This document shows positions 6,412 to 12,902 of a stretch of DNA of 36,597 nucleotides, piece after piece. A program made the position numbers and the translations under genes. This DNA comes from a virus: positions 1 through 36,597 of IMG/VR virus record IMGVR_UViG_3300044998_000621. One strand, written 5' to 3'. The number at the start of each line of letters is the position of its first letter. Position 1 is the first letter of the stretch. The notes under the pieces were generated by a model. It saw nothing but the letters and a program-made list of their open reading frames with translations, did not search any database and had not been told where the DNA came from.

Positions 6412-6787
6412 CTTTTTTCTCCAAAATTTTTTTTGATTTATGCCTTAGATATATAACCGCTGGCAACCAATACTCAACAGCATTGATAAAAAAATCTGCA
6501 CGCCAATCCGTATCAGCCACCACGAATAAATCTATGCAGTGAACCTGTAGATTTTCCAGCAATTCAAAACTTTCGACTTCGACAGCGCAAGCCAACGCCT
6601 GCATACCCGTTATAGTCAATGCGCTCTGACCAAACAATCCATACCACTGATGGAAACGATGCCGCAAACGCTCTTTTTCACCGTCAGGAACGCCGTCAAA
6701 ATCAATTCTGAGGCCATTTTCCGGCATTTTCCCGGCTCTTAAAAGCGTTCCTGCCACTACCCTACCACCCTGCACGGTATAACGCAC
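6338..6787 (-). CDS. Hypothetical protein (up to 149 aa)
   Basis: The frame begins with GTG 6785-6787, 31 bases inside the preceding gene, with only a weak AGG before it. An alternative start is ATG at Met21, after GAGCCGGGAAA. The core (IDFDGVPDGEKERLRHRFHQ, then ALTITGMQALACAVEV and FFINAVEYWLPAVIYLRH) is well structured. The last 35 residues are Lys/Glu/Ala-rich and overlap the next gene. The function is unknown. Confidence 0.6.
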   Translation of the reverse strand: MRYTVQGGRVVAGTLLRAGKMPENGLRIDFDGVPDGEKERLRHRFHQWYGLFGQSALTITGMQALACAVEVESFELLENLQVHCIDLFVVADTDWRADFFINAVEYWLPAVIYLRHKSKKILEKKDENKKQKEIAPGEKKAIATAQQTC

Positions 6788-6999
6788 CTAAAGCCGTATT
6801 TTCCGCCCGCAGCCTTATCTGTTGGTGTTGGCTGTGTCACAAACTCAGAATCAAATATCAGCTTTGAATCAGGCTTTGTGCCATCACCAATATCGATCTG
6901 TATTGCCATGCCTGCATTATTTTTCTTTGCCATTGCAAGAAACGGCTTTGCTTGCTTAAACAGATTTTCAAACTCCGTTGCTGAAATAATCACTTTCAT
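6757..6999 (-). CDS. Hypothetical protein, first gene of a leaderless unit (80 aa)
   Basis: ATG 6997-6999 comes four bases after the TGTGCATATAT element. Nine more upstream codons are open but lie within the promoter. No ribosome site is present. The protein starts MKVIISATEFENLFKQAKPF and has a beta-rich second half (AIQIDIGDGTKPDSKLIFDS). No family is recognised. Confidence 0.72.
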   Translation of the reverse strand: MKVIISATEFENLFKQAKPFLAMAKKNNAGMAIQIDIGDGTKPDSKLIFDSEFVTQPTPTDKAAGGKYGFRCVIPCRVVG

Positions 7000-7003
7000 G
7001 TTT

Positions 7004-7036
7004 ATATATGCACATTTATCATGCAAACAGTGTCAT
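7004..7036 (-). promoter_or_regulatory. Phage promoter P6999 (ATGACAC-N15-TGTGCATATAT)
   Basis: On the minus strand, ATGACAC (7030-7036) and TGTGCATATAT (7004-7014) are separated by exactly 15 bases, and the ATG of the 80-aa gene follows after four bases. The upstream box lies two bases from the stop codon of the STAS gene, so the two units are back to back with no terminator visible between them. Confidence 0.85.
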
Positions 7037-7038
7037 GT

Positions 7039-7359
7039 TCATGTTTCAGTCCACTCGATTTCAAAAATTGCTTCAAGTTTCGTTATTTCAACAAGATGCG
7101 CAATGTCAGATTTTTTTTTAATTCTCAGTCTGAGTTGCGCATTTTTCTTTTTCAATTCTCTGTGGCAATTCAACAATATGCTAAGCGCAGCACTGTTGAT
7201 GAAAGGCGTTCTCGTAAGATCAAGAATGATGTCTTTATCGGGCGCATCATGTATAAGCACCTCAATTGCATCAGCAAAATCAAACTCCATACCACCTTTC
7301 ACAGGTGATAAAACACTGATGATTCTATCTTGAATTTTCATTTTCAAACTGCTTACCAT
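7039..7359 (-). CDS. STAS-domain protein, anti-sigma factor antagonist-like (106 aa)
   Basis: The protein has the SpoIIAA/RsbV pattern: a strand DIILDLTRTPFINSAALSIL around residues 43-62, with Ser56 at the place phosphorylated in anti-sigma antagonists, then a helix and LRLRIKKKSDIAHLVEITKL and a final IFEIEWTE. In bacteria such proteins bind anti-sigma kinases and free a sigma factor, in a partner switch controlled by that serine. The length is normal for a single STAS domain. ATG 7357-7359 has GAGAGGGAGT. It is the last gene of the 11461 unit and lies next to promoter P6999. Whether it acts on a host anti-sigma factor is inference. Confidence 0.82.
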   Translation of the reverse strand: MVSSLKMKIQDRIISVLSPVKGGMEFDFADAIEVLIHDAPDKDIILDLTRTPFINSAALSILLNCHRELKKKNAQLRLRIKKKSDIAHLVEITKLEAIFEIEWTET

Positions 7360-7367
7360 ACTCCCTC

Positions 7368-7643
7368 TCAAAGCCACGGTGTGATTTTTATTTCTTTTGC
7401 AATTTGCGCGGCTTCAAACTGCTCATCTTTTAGCAAAGCATTGACGATTGATTTACGTGTTGCTTCTGCTATATTAACAATAAACTCAACTCTGCCTTTA
7501 TGACTTTTTATGTCAGACAAAATATGAGCCTGAATATCTATGTATTCAGATTCTGTCAGAATCGGCTTTGAAACCCTATTCATAACCGATTCTGACAGCT
7601 TGCGCATTCTGCCAATACGCCGTGCGGTAAACTCATCAAGCAT
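7368..7643 (-). CDS. Hypothetical protein (91 aa)
   Basis: The product is helical by eye (MLDEFTARRIGRMRKLSESV at the start, NIAEATRKSIVNALLKDEQF later). Its ATG lies 8 bases inside the end of the helicase gene, and it precedes the STAS gene by 8 bases. No family is recognised. The tight spacing on both sides supports it as a real gene. Confidence 0.68.
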   Translation of the reverse strand: MLDEFTARRIGRMRKLSESVMNRVSKPILTESEYIDIQAHILSDIKSHKGRVEFIVNIAEATRKSIVNALLKDEQFEAAQIAKEIKITPWL

Positions 7644-8997
7644 TGTAAACGTGAACTACTTTACTTGCGCGTGAATATGCAACATAACGACATTGATTGC
7701 GCTCGACAATTCGCTTGTTGAGTTCAATATCGATTTCGTGAATGAAAACTTCTGAGTATGTCGAACCTTGCGATTTGTGCACAGTCATCGCATACCCATA
7801 TTGAACATCAGCAAACCGTTCTTTTTCAGCGTAATATTTTTTCCACTTTTCACGGTCTTTGTCAACGATTGCTGTTTCTTTCAATGCTTTCAAATAGCGT
7901 TTGTGTGCCTTCAAACCTTCTGCTGAAAGTATATTGAAATACTCTGTGCGACCATCAGACAACATTTGCGCCGTAACATTAAATCCTGCGTATTTATCAT
8001 CAAACATTTTCTTTGTGAAATTTTTGATGATAAATTCTTCTGAGTTCTGAACAGCAGTGATTTGCTTAGTGCTCACACCATCGTCGAATGAAATCTTGAT
8101 TGGCGAATTTGCAATCATAAATTCACCAATCACAAGTTCTTCTTCAACGTCAGGATACAAAACGCTGCGAACATAATTGTTAATATTTTTCACGCGGTTA
8201 TTAGACCACGCGAGACACTTGATTGAACGTAGCGCATCATTCTTTGCAGCATTCAAAAACGCTTTTGAAATAGCTCGCAAAAACTGCACCTTTTCTTTGT
8301 AGAAATAAACTCCACCAAGTTCGTTTACATTGTTTGTTCTACTGAACGGCATTGTTGGCTTGTTCAAATTGTTACGAATGATCGTCAGGTACTTTATGAT
8401 TGGATTATCATTCGCTGTTCTGACAACTTCATCAAGTGTAACACTATCGCCTTGATCGAACGACTCGCTTTTTTCTTCACCAATTGGCGGCAACTGCGCT
8501 TCATCGCCAATGAAGATAAATTTCGTACTTGAAAAATCAGCCTGTTGTGTAATCAGCTTCATCAGGCGCTTGTCAATCATTGATGCTTCATCAACAATAA
8601 CAACGTGGGCTGTATTAGGCCGCGTTCCATGCACAGCTTCAAATTCCTGTGTCATCACGTGGCCTTCTTTATCATACTTCAATACTTGTTTAACGCCAAG
8701 GTATTGATGTATCGTCATCGTATCAAAATGCAGACCTGCTTTGTGTTGCATTTGACGAATAACATTTACGGCTTTGTTTGTCGGCGCTGTTACAGTTATC
8801 TTTAACGCGTCATTATTACAATGCGCAATGACGTGATTAATGACTGTTGTTTTTCCAGTACCTGCGTAACCTTTAAGACAAAAAAACAGTTTATCGCTAT
8901 CGATAAACTGTTTAATTGCATCAACGGCGGCGAATTGTTTTTCTGTTAGTACGATTTGATTTTGATTTTGCATTTGTGTTGCTGATGTTTGGTTCAT
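7636..8997 (-). CDS. Dda/RecD-like SF1B DNA helicase
   Basis: The 453-residue protein has the superfamily 1B motifs in order: Walker A GYAGTGKTT (43-51), motif II VIVDEASMID (133-142), motif III FIGDEAQLPPIG (162-173), then VHKSQGST (406-413) and YVAYSRASK (437-445). The size and short N-terminus match T4 Dda, a 5'-3' helicase that helps start replication and clears proteins from DNA. I start it at ATG 8995-8997, with GGTGAGG nine bases upstream. This lies 77 bases inside the preceding gene. An in-frame later Met (residue 9) would lessen the overlap only slightly. Confidence 0.92.
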   Translation of the reverse strand: MNQTSATQMQNQNQIVLTEKQFAAVDAIKQFIDSDKLFFCLKGYAGTGKTTVINHVIAHCNNDALKITVTAPTNKAVNVIRQMQHKAGLHFDTMTIHQYLGVKQVLKYDKEGHVMTQEFEAVHGTRPNTAHVVIVDEASMIDKRLMKLITQQADFSSTKFIFIGDEAQLPPIGEEKSESFDQGDSVTLDEVVRTANDNPIIKYLTIIRNNLNKPTMPFSRTNNVNELGGVYFYKEKVQFLRAISKAFLNAAKNDALRSIKCLAWSNNRVKNINNYVRSVLYPDVEEELVIGEFMIANSPIKISFDDGVSTKQITAVQNSEEFIIKNFTKKMFDDKYAGFNVTAQMLSDGRTEYFNILSAEGLKAHKRYLKALKETAIVDKDREKWKKYYAEKERFADVQYGYAMTVHKSQGSTYSEVFIHEIDIELNKRIVERNQCRYVAYSRASKVVHVYNA

Positions 8998-9322
8998 CTT
9001 TTTTTGCCTCACCTGTCTGAAATTGTTTCACGTGCTCATCACAATATGGAACATAGCCGATATAGCCCGACTTTTTCTTATAGTGCGCAAGTGTTGTTGC
9101 TTGCTTACCACAAACATTACACTTGATTGATGAAAGTTTTTCGAGTGAAAAAACTTGTGGCTTATCAAAATAACGCTCTGCGTCAATATCGACACCAGCG
9201 TCTTTCATGTATTCAGAAAACCGTTTGAGTTCATCATCAGTGAACCTTATCACATTCATGCCGCGCTCGACTTCAAACAACAGCTTTGCTGTTTTTCTTT
9301 TCTTCTTAAACAATCCTAACAT
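8921..9322 (-). CDS. Zinc-finger-like small protein (133 aa)
   Basis: ATG 9320-9322 has GTGAGG nine bases upstream, overlapping the end of the preceding gene by 17 bases. A possible zinc site is CNVCGKQAT near residue 69, completed by YCDEHVK near residue 93. The N-terminus is basic (MLGLFKKKRKTAKLL). The last 30 residues are Ser/Asn/Lys/Arg-rich, unstructured by eye, and overlap the start of the helicase gene. A nucleic-acid-binding helper of the helicase is possible but only from position. Confidence 0.68.
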   Translation of the reverse strand: MLGLFKKKRKTAKLLFEVERGMNVIRFTDDELKRFSEYMKDAGVDIDAERYFDKPQVFSLEKLSSIKCNVCGKQATTLAHYKKKSGYIGYVPYCDEHVKQFQTGEAKKDEPNISNTNAKSKSNRTNRKTIRRR

Positions 9323-9644
9323 TTTCAATAACCTCACTTTGTTTTTTTATTTTTTCCAATTGTGACTTCAACTCAAACTGAGTTTTGCGCATCTGCTGAT
9401 ATTGAGACAACAGCGTTTTAATTTTCGCCATCGCATCATCAAATTTCAAAATAGAAACCTCGTCAGCAATTATACGTATAGTTATTTCATAACTACCCCA
9501 GTCTGCAATTTCACCAAGTGGAATTGATGAGCGCAAATCAAAAAAACGCAACTCTCTCTGCAAATCATTTTTCAAATTTTGAATTGCTAATCCAATATCT
9601 GTAATTTCGTTAATGAGTTGCGCTTTGTCTTTGGTTACAATCAT
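9306..9644 (-). CDS. Coiled-coil hypothetical protein (112 aa)
   Basis: The start overlaps the stop of the HDAC-like gene as ATGA, with AGGTTATCT upstream. Two long heptad-like helices are visible: residues about 8-35 (AQLINEITDIGLAIQNLKND) and about 75-105 (IKTLLSQYQQMRKTQFELKS). A short beta part lies between them. The function is unknown; a dimeric partner of the adjacent enzyme is possible. Confidence 0.68.
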   Translation of the reverse strand: MIVTKDKAQLINEITDIGLAIQNLKNDLQRELRFFDLRSSIPLGEIADWGSYEITIRIIADEVSILKFDDAMAKIKTLLSQYQQMRKTQFELKSQLEKIKKQSEVIENVRIV

Positions 9645-10783
9645 AGATAACCTGCAACGATTTCAATTATCAAATCTGCTTTTGTATCTTCATCGTATGT
9701 GTCATCGCGCAAAACATCAAGTATTTCTGATTTTGCTGCGCTCAGATGATCTACCAAGGTTGATGTTGCACTCTCTCGTTCGAGCAAATCAAAATCAAAA
9801 TCGTTAGGCAATGAATCGATAGGCAAATTGCGCTGCATTCCATCATACGATCTGATTGTATCAGACTTGAAAAGCAAACGCTTTTCCCAAAAGCCTGAAT
9901 CAACAACATGGCGCATAATATCAGCATCAACACCATCGACGAACACATTGATTGATGCGATAAAACTGTTAATATGTCCAACCAGCACAGGCTCTATTAT
10001 ATCAAGATGGTGTTCTGCAATTTCCTGCTCAGTCAGTCTTGCATAACCACCTGCAAGATTCAGAACAATCGGTACGCGGTATTCTTTCGCAACAGCACAT
10101 ATCATGTATGTGCGTTCATACAGTTCTTGATAGGTTAAGCCACCACCAAGCGTATCGAATTTGTACGCATCAAGACCGTCTTGAAACAAAATAATATCTG
10201 GTCTGAATCTTTCGATGCGCTCGGTAAGATTTTCTGCTGCTGCACTTGCACGCACTCTGCCTGCATAACTGACATACTCAAAATCAGAATCATCTTTTGT
10301 GCAAGCAACAGTGCCATCACCAAAGTGCGCATCGCCATCGACGATTAAAATGCGCTGTGCAAGTTTTTTCTTACGCAGCATTCTGCCTGTTATCGATAAT
10401 CCTTCAAACGTGCAAAAGCCACCACCATGATTAGGGTGTGCATGATGAAAGCCTGAACAGAACGCCCACGCAACGCCATCACGCAATGCTTGAACGGCAG
10501 CACAATATTCTGCGCCGACGATATACGGCAATGCAGAAGCGACTTCCATCAAATTGTTGCCAAATCCATTTTTGAATACACAATCGAGAACGCCATCAAC
10601 ATACTCAGCCGTATGTGATAACATAATGTCTGCACGTGACACAGGTTTGACGCGTTGCGCCTGCATAGGCAATGCCAAACGCTGCACTCGCTCATGCAGT
10701 TTTTTTGGTTTCAATGGTGACAGACTAAAGCTGTCAGCATCAGCAATCATTTTGTCATCGTAAAAATATGATATTTTTTTCAC
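9641..10783 (-). CDS. Histone-deacetylase-family (HDAC/AcuC/acetylpolyamine amidohydrolase-like) enzyme
   Basis: The 380-residue protein carries the whole zinc-hydrolase active site of the arginase/deacetylase fold. GFHHAHPNHGGGFCTF (111-126) contains the paired catalytic His113-His114. IVDGDAHFGDGT (147-158) supplies the zinc ligands Asp151 and His153. FQDGLDAYKFDTLGGGLT (200-217) supplies Asp205, and AGGYAR contains the transition-state Tyr247. Such enzymes remove acetyl groups from lysines or polyamines. I start it at GTG 10781-10783, with AAGGAAAGCT upstream, overlapping the TGA of the 51-aa zinc-knuckle gene as GTGA. A longer TTG-started frame lies inside that gene. The substrate in an infected cell is unknown. 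Confidence 0.93.
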   Translation of the reverse strand: MKKISYFYDDKMIADADSFSLSPLKPKKLHERVQRLALPMQAQRVKPVSRADIMLSHTAEYVDGVLDCVFKNGFGNNLMEVASALPYIVGAEYCAAVQALRDGVAWAFCSGFHHAHPNHGGGFCTFEGLSITGRMLRKKKLAQRILIVDGDAHFGDGTVACTKDDSDFEYVSYAGRVRASAAAENLTERIERFRPDIILFQDGLDAYKFDTLGGGLTYQELYERTYMICAVAKEYRVPIVLNLAGGYARLTEQEIAEHHLDIIEPVLVGHINSFIASINVFVDGVDADIMRHVVDSGFWEKRLLFKSDTIRSYDGMQRNLPIDSLPNDFDFDLLERESATSTLVDHLSAAKSEILDVLRDDTYDEDTKADLIIEIVAGYL

Positions 10784-10935
10784 AGCTTTCCTTTTCCCCC
10801 ACAATTTGAACACTTCACACGCATCGGCCAATAACCATTTTTACCTTTGCCTTTACAAACCGGACATGGAAGCGTTATTCGTGCATTCACGTCTTTGCGC
10901 GGCTTTAATTTCTGCATTATCGCTTTCATGTTCAT
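10780..10935 (-). CDS. Zinc-knuckle mini-protein (51 aa)
   Basis: A short frame starts at ATG 10933-10935 with AGAGG six bases upstream and ends in a TGA overlapping the GTG start of the HDAC-like gene. It has two CxxCxGKG motifs, CPVCKGKGK near residue 24 and CSNCGGKGK near residue 42, separated by NGYWPMRVK. This is the layout of a single DnaJ-type zinc site. The product is translationally coupled to the deacetylase-like enzyme, which hints at a shared role. Its first 83 bases overlap the end of the ribbon-helix-helix gene in another frame. Confidence 0.75.
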   Translation of the reverse strand: MNMKAIMQKLKPRKDVNARITLPCPVCKGKGKNGYWPMRVKCSNCGGKGKL

Positions 10936-11113
10936 CGATAACCTCTCTTAGCAGTCTGTATAGCAGATTTGTCGATTTCAAGCCAACTGCATCTGCCATA
11001 TTGTTCAATGCCGCTTTTTCTGTAGGCGTCAGCCGCACCGTAACCCACTCTGATCGTGGGTCACCAACTCTGTACGGCGTTGGTATTTTTTTTAGGCGCT
11101 CTATTATTTTCAT
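10853..11113 (-). CDS. Ribbon-helix-helix-like protein (86 aa)
   Basis: The segment SEWVTVRLTPTEKAALNNMA, then LKSTNLLYRLLREVIDE, fits a strand-helix-turn-helix of the CopG/MetJ/Arc kind. The last 28 residues are not conserved-looking and lie over the start of the zinc-knuckle gene. A stem-loop with a GCAA loop lies just before its start and could control it. No clear Shine-Dalgarno site is present directly before the ATG at 11111-11113. Confidence 0.65.
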   Translation of the reverse strand: MKIIERLKKIPTPYRVGDPRSEWVTVRLTPTEKAALNNMADAVGLKSTNLLYRLLREVIDEHESDNAEIKAAQRRECTNNASMSGL

Positions 11114-11119
11114 AAAATA

Positions 11120-11143
11120 ACGCAGCGGATTGCTCCGCCGCGT
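11120..11143 (-). other. Stem-loop with GCAA tetraloop
   Basis: The minus-strand transcript can fold ACGCGGCGGA-GCAA-TCCGCTGCGT: ten pairs including one G-U, closed by a GNRA loop. It stands 7 bases before the ATG of the ribbon-helix-helix gene and is followed by TTATTTT. It could be an attenuator, a processing site or a terminator. Seventeen of its bases recur exactly at 23826-23842. Confidence 0.65.
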
Positions 11144-11149
11144 CTCGCC

Positions 11150-11461
11150 TTATTCAGCAGATGCTGCTTCTGCCACCGCCGCTCGTTTACGCTCGCGACG
11201 TGCTGCGATTTCTTTCAACAACTCACGCGGCGTCATATTCAGCTTTTCACAGAGTATTTCAACGTACTCTGTTGTTGTACCTTGCCTGCACAATTGCTGC
11301 AAGGCTTCTTCATCAGTCATTTCAGGTTTGCGGAAACCGTTTTCCATCAAAAAACGAATGTAGCTCGCGTTACCGCCGCCCATTTCGTTACGTTTAACAA
11401 CAAGATAGTCAAGCGTTTCCAGCACTTCCTGTTCTGTGAAATTTGATGTTTCGTTTTGCAT
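11150..11461 (-). CDS. Hypothetical protein, first gene of unit 11461 (103 aa)
   Basis: The start ATG 11459-11461 has a proper GTGAGGTAAAT ribosome site and lies about 23 bases after the predicted transcription start of promoter P11461. The protein is acidic to mixed and helical (FTEQEVLETLDYLVVKRNEM, then YVEILCEKLNMTPRELLKEI) and ends in an Ala/Arg/Glu helix. The MTPRELLKEI segment may be a small helix-turn-helix. No family is recognised. Confidence 0.7.
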   Translation of the reverse strand: MQNETSNFTEQEVLETLDYLVVKRNEMGGGNASYIRFLMENGFRKPEMTDEEALQQLCRQGTTTEYVEILCEKLNMTPRELLKEIAARRERKRAAVAEAASAE

Positions 11462-11488
11462 ATTTACCTCACTAAATTTGATTTATAT

Positions 11489-11521
11489 ATATATGCACAA
11501 AAACATCAATTTTTGTGTCAC
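11489..11521 (-). promoter_or_regulatory. Phage promoter P11461 (GTGACAC-N15-TGTGCATATAT)
   Basis: GTGACAC (11515-11521) and TGTGCATATAT (11489-11499) are 15 bases apart on the minus strand. Unlike four other copies, the gene start is 27 bases past the element and has its own Shine-Dalgarno site. The base four positions past the element is followed by an A at 11484, as in all other copies, which I take as the transcription start. Confidence 0.85.
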
Positions 11522-11528
11522 ACTTTTT

Positions 11529-12902
11529 TCACTTTTTTTTACGTTCGACTAATTGCACGTAAACATCGCCATCACGTTCCATGTCGTGATATGCCAAATC
11601 CTTATTTGTTAATATCTTACCTGTCTTTGCAGATTTTATGACAGGTATGTGCTTTTGCGGATTTATTTCAGACCACCAATGCAAGCAATGCGGGTGTGAA
11701 GGAATCGATGGCGTCTTACCTTTGTCTGTGTTTGTTTTTCCCGGCCAAACAACAAACTTAGCAAACGGGTCGCCTGTTAGTCTACCTGATCTGCGCGGTG
11801 ATTCAGACAGCAAGCAAATTGTTCCAAGCCACTTGTTGCAATCTGTCGGCGAACCGAATTTATCATCGATAGAAAAATGACCATCGTAATAAACATATTT
11901 TTTCTCTCCCGGCTCTGCGCTATCTGCAACAGACAGCAAATAGCCGTTATTCATTGCAATCGACAATTCTGTACGTGCGACTCTGCGCCAATCGCGATTG
12001 ATTGCATTGATATTTGCTTCACGCAAATTAGCTGGCAACTGATCTGATGTGTCAGTGTAAAACAGACGCTGTGACAATTCCTGTGGCGAAAGATTTTCTT
12101 GTAATCCTTGAACAATTTGCTGACGTACTGCATCGACAAGTGCATTTCTGATTCTGCCTTGTGGGACACGCAATAAATTGCCAGCATTCTCTTTTGCAAA
12201 TTCAACTGCTCTTACGATCTGACTATCTGGCTTCAATTTTTCTTTTTCTGTCAGTTCAGCGATTGTTGACGGCACGCCATATTTTTCATTAAGTTCTGCA
12301 TAAGACATATTTTTCGTTTTTTCATGCGATATACCTTTCTGCTCAAACTTGCGTTGCAGCAAACCCATGAACGCAGACTTGACTGCGATTTCTTCATCAG
12401 TGCCATTAAGTCTGTCACCTAAAAATTCCGTAATGTCATTTGCAATCTGTTCAAATTCTGCGTTTGTTAGCAACTTCCCGGTAACAGGATTATACATCAC
12501 CTTTTTGTTAATTTTCAGCGGCTCTGTTTTTTTTCTACCAAAATAACCTTTTGCTTTCCTGAAAAATGGTCGCATCTTATTCACAAACTCTGACAAATCC
12601 ATCGCTTTCACCAAACCGCTTTCAGGTATTTCATACTCAAACGATTTGGTGAAATACATTTTTTCAGCACCCAAATATTTCTGAGCAACCATTTCTACAC
12701 AATCATGCAAAACTGTATAGATATACGAATCGGCATCTTTCAAAAACTCATCAACGAATTTGAACTTAGGTCTTTCCGCTTTGTGATTATGACCATCATC
12801 ATCATAATCTTCAAGTTCTTCATTGATTTTAGATTTGATTAAGGCAATGAACTGTTTATGATCTAAAGCAATATCATCGCCATGCTCAATATAAATTTTC
12901 AT
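11529..12902 (-). CDS. MuF/SPP1 gp7-like head morphogenesis protein
   Basis: The 457-residue protein follows the portal gene through an ATGA overlap, the normal place for a MuF-like minor head protein. In its second half it has WRRVARTELSIAMNNGYLLS, the helix that marks this domain, and later a Cys/His region ending PSIPSHPHCLHWWSE, equivalent to the usual 'HPNCRC' end. The N-terminal 150 residues are specific to this phage. Proteins of this group join the portal or enter the procapsid during assembly and in some phages carry extra enzymatic domains. None is evident here. Confidence 0.85.
   Translation of the reverse strand: MKIYIEHGDDIALDHKQFIALIKSKINEELEDYDDDGHNHKAERPKFKFVDEFLKDADSYIYTVLHDCVEMVAQKYLGAEKMYFTKSFEYEIPESGLVKAMDLSEFVNKMRPFFRKAKGYFGRKKTEPLKINKKVMYNPVTGKLLTNAEFEQIANDITEFLGDRLNGTDEEIAVKSAFMGLLQRKFEQKGISHEKTKNMSYAELNEKYGVPSTIAELTEKEKLKPDSQIVRAVEFAKENAGNLLRVPQGRIRNALVDAVRQQIVQGLQENLSPQELSQRLFYTDTSDQLPANLREANINAINRDWRRVARTELSIAMNNGYLLSVADSAEPGEKKYVYYDGHFSIDDKFGSPTDCNKWLGTICLLSESPRRSGRLTGDPFAKFVVWPGKTNTDKGKTPSIPSHPHCLHWWSEINPQKHIPVIKSAKTGKILTNKDLAYHDMERDGDVYVQLVERKKK

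Noticed and set aside
6878-7333. 151-codon plus-strand frame
   Set aside because: Antisense to the STAS gene and the leaderless 80-aa gene, and it crosses promoter P6999.
11521-11528. T-rich stretches at unit ends as terminators (also near 4741 and 25581)
   Set aside because: They are short T runs within a few bases of stop codons or promoter boxes, without a preceding GC stem.
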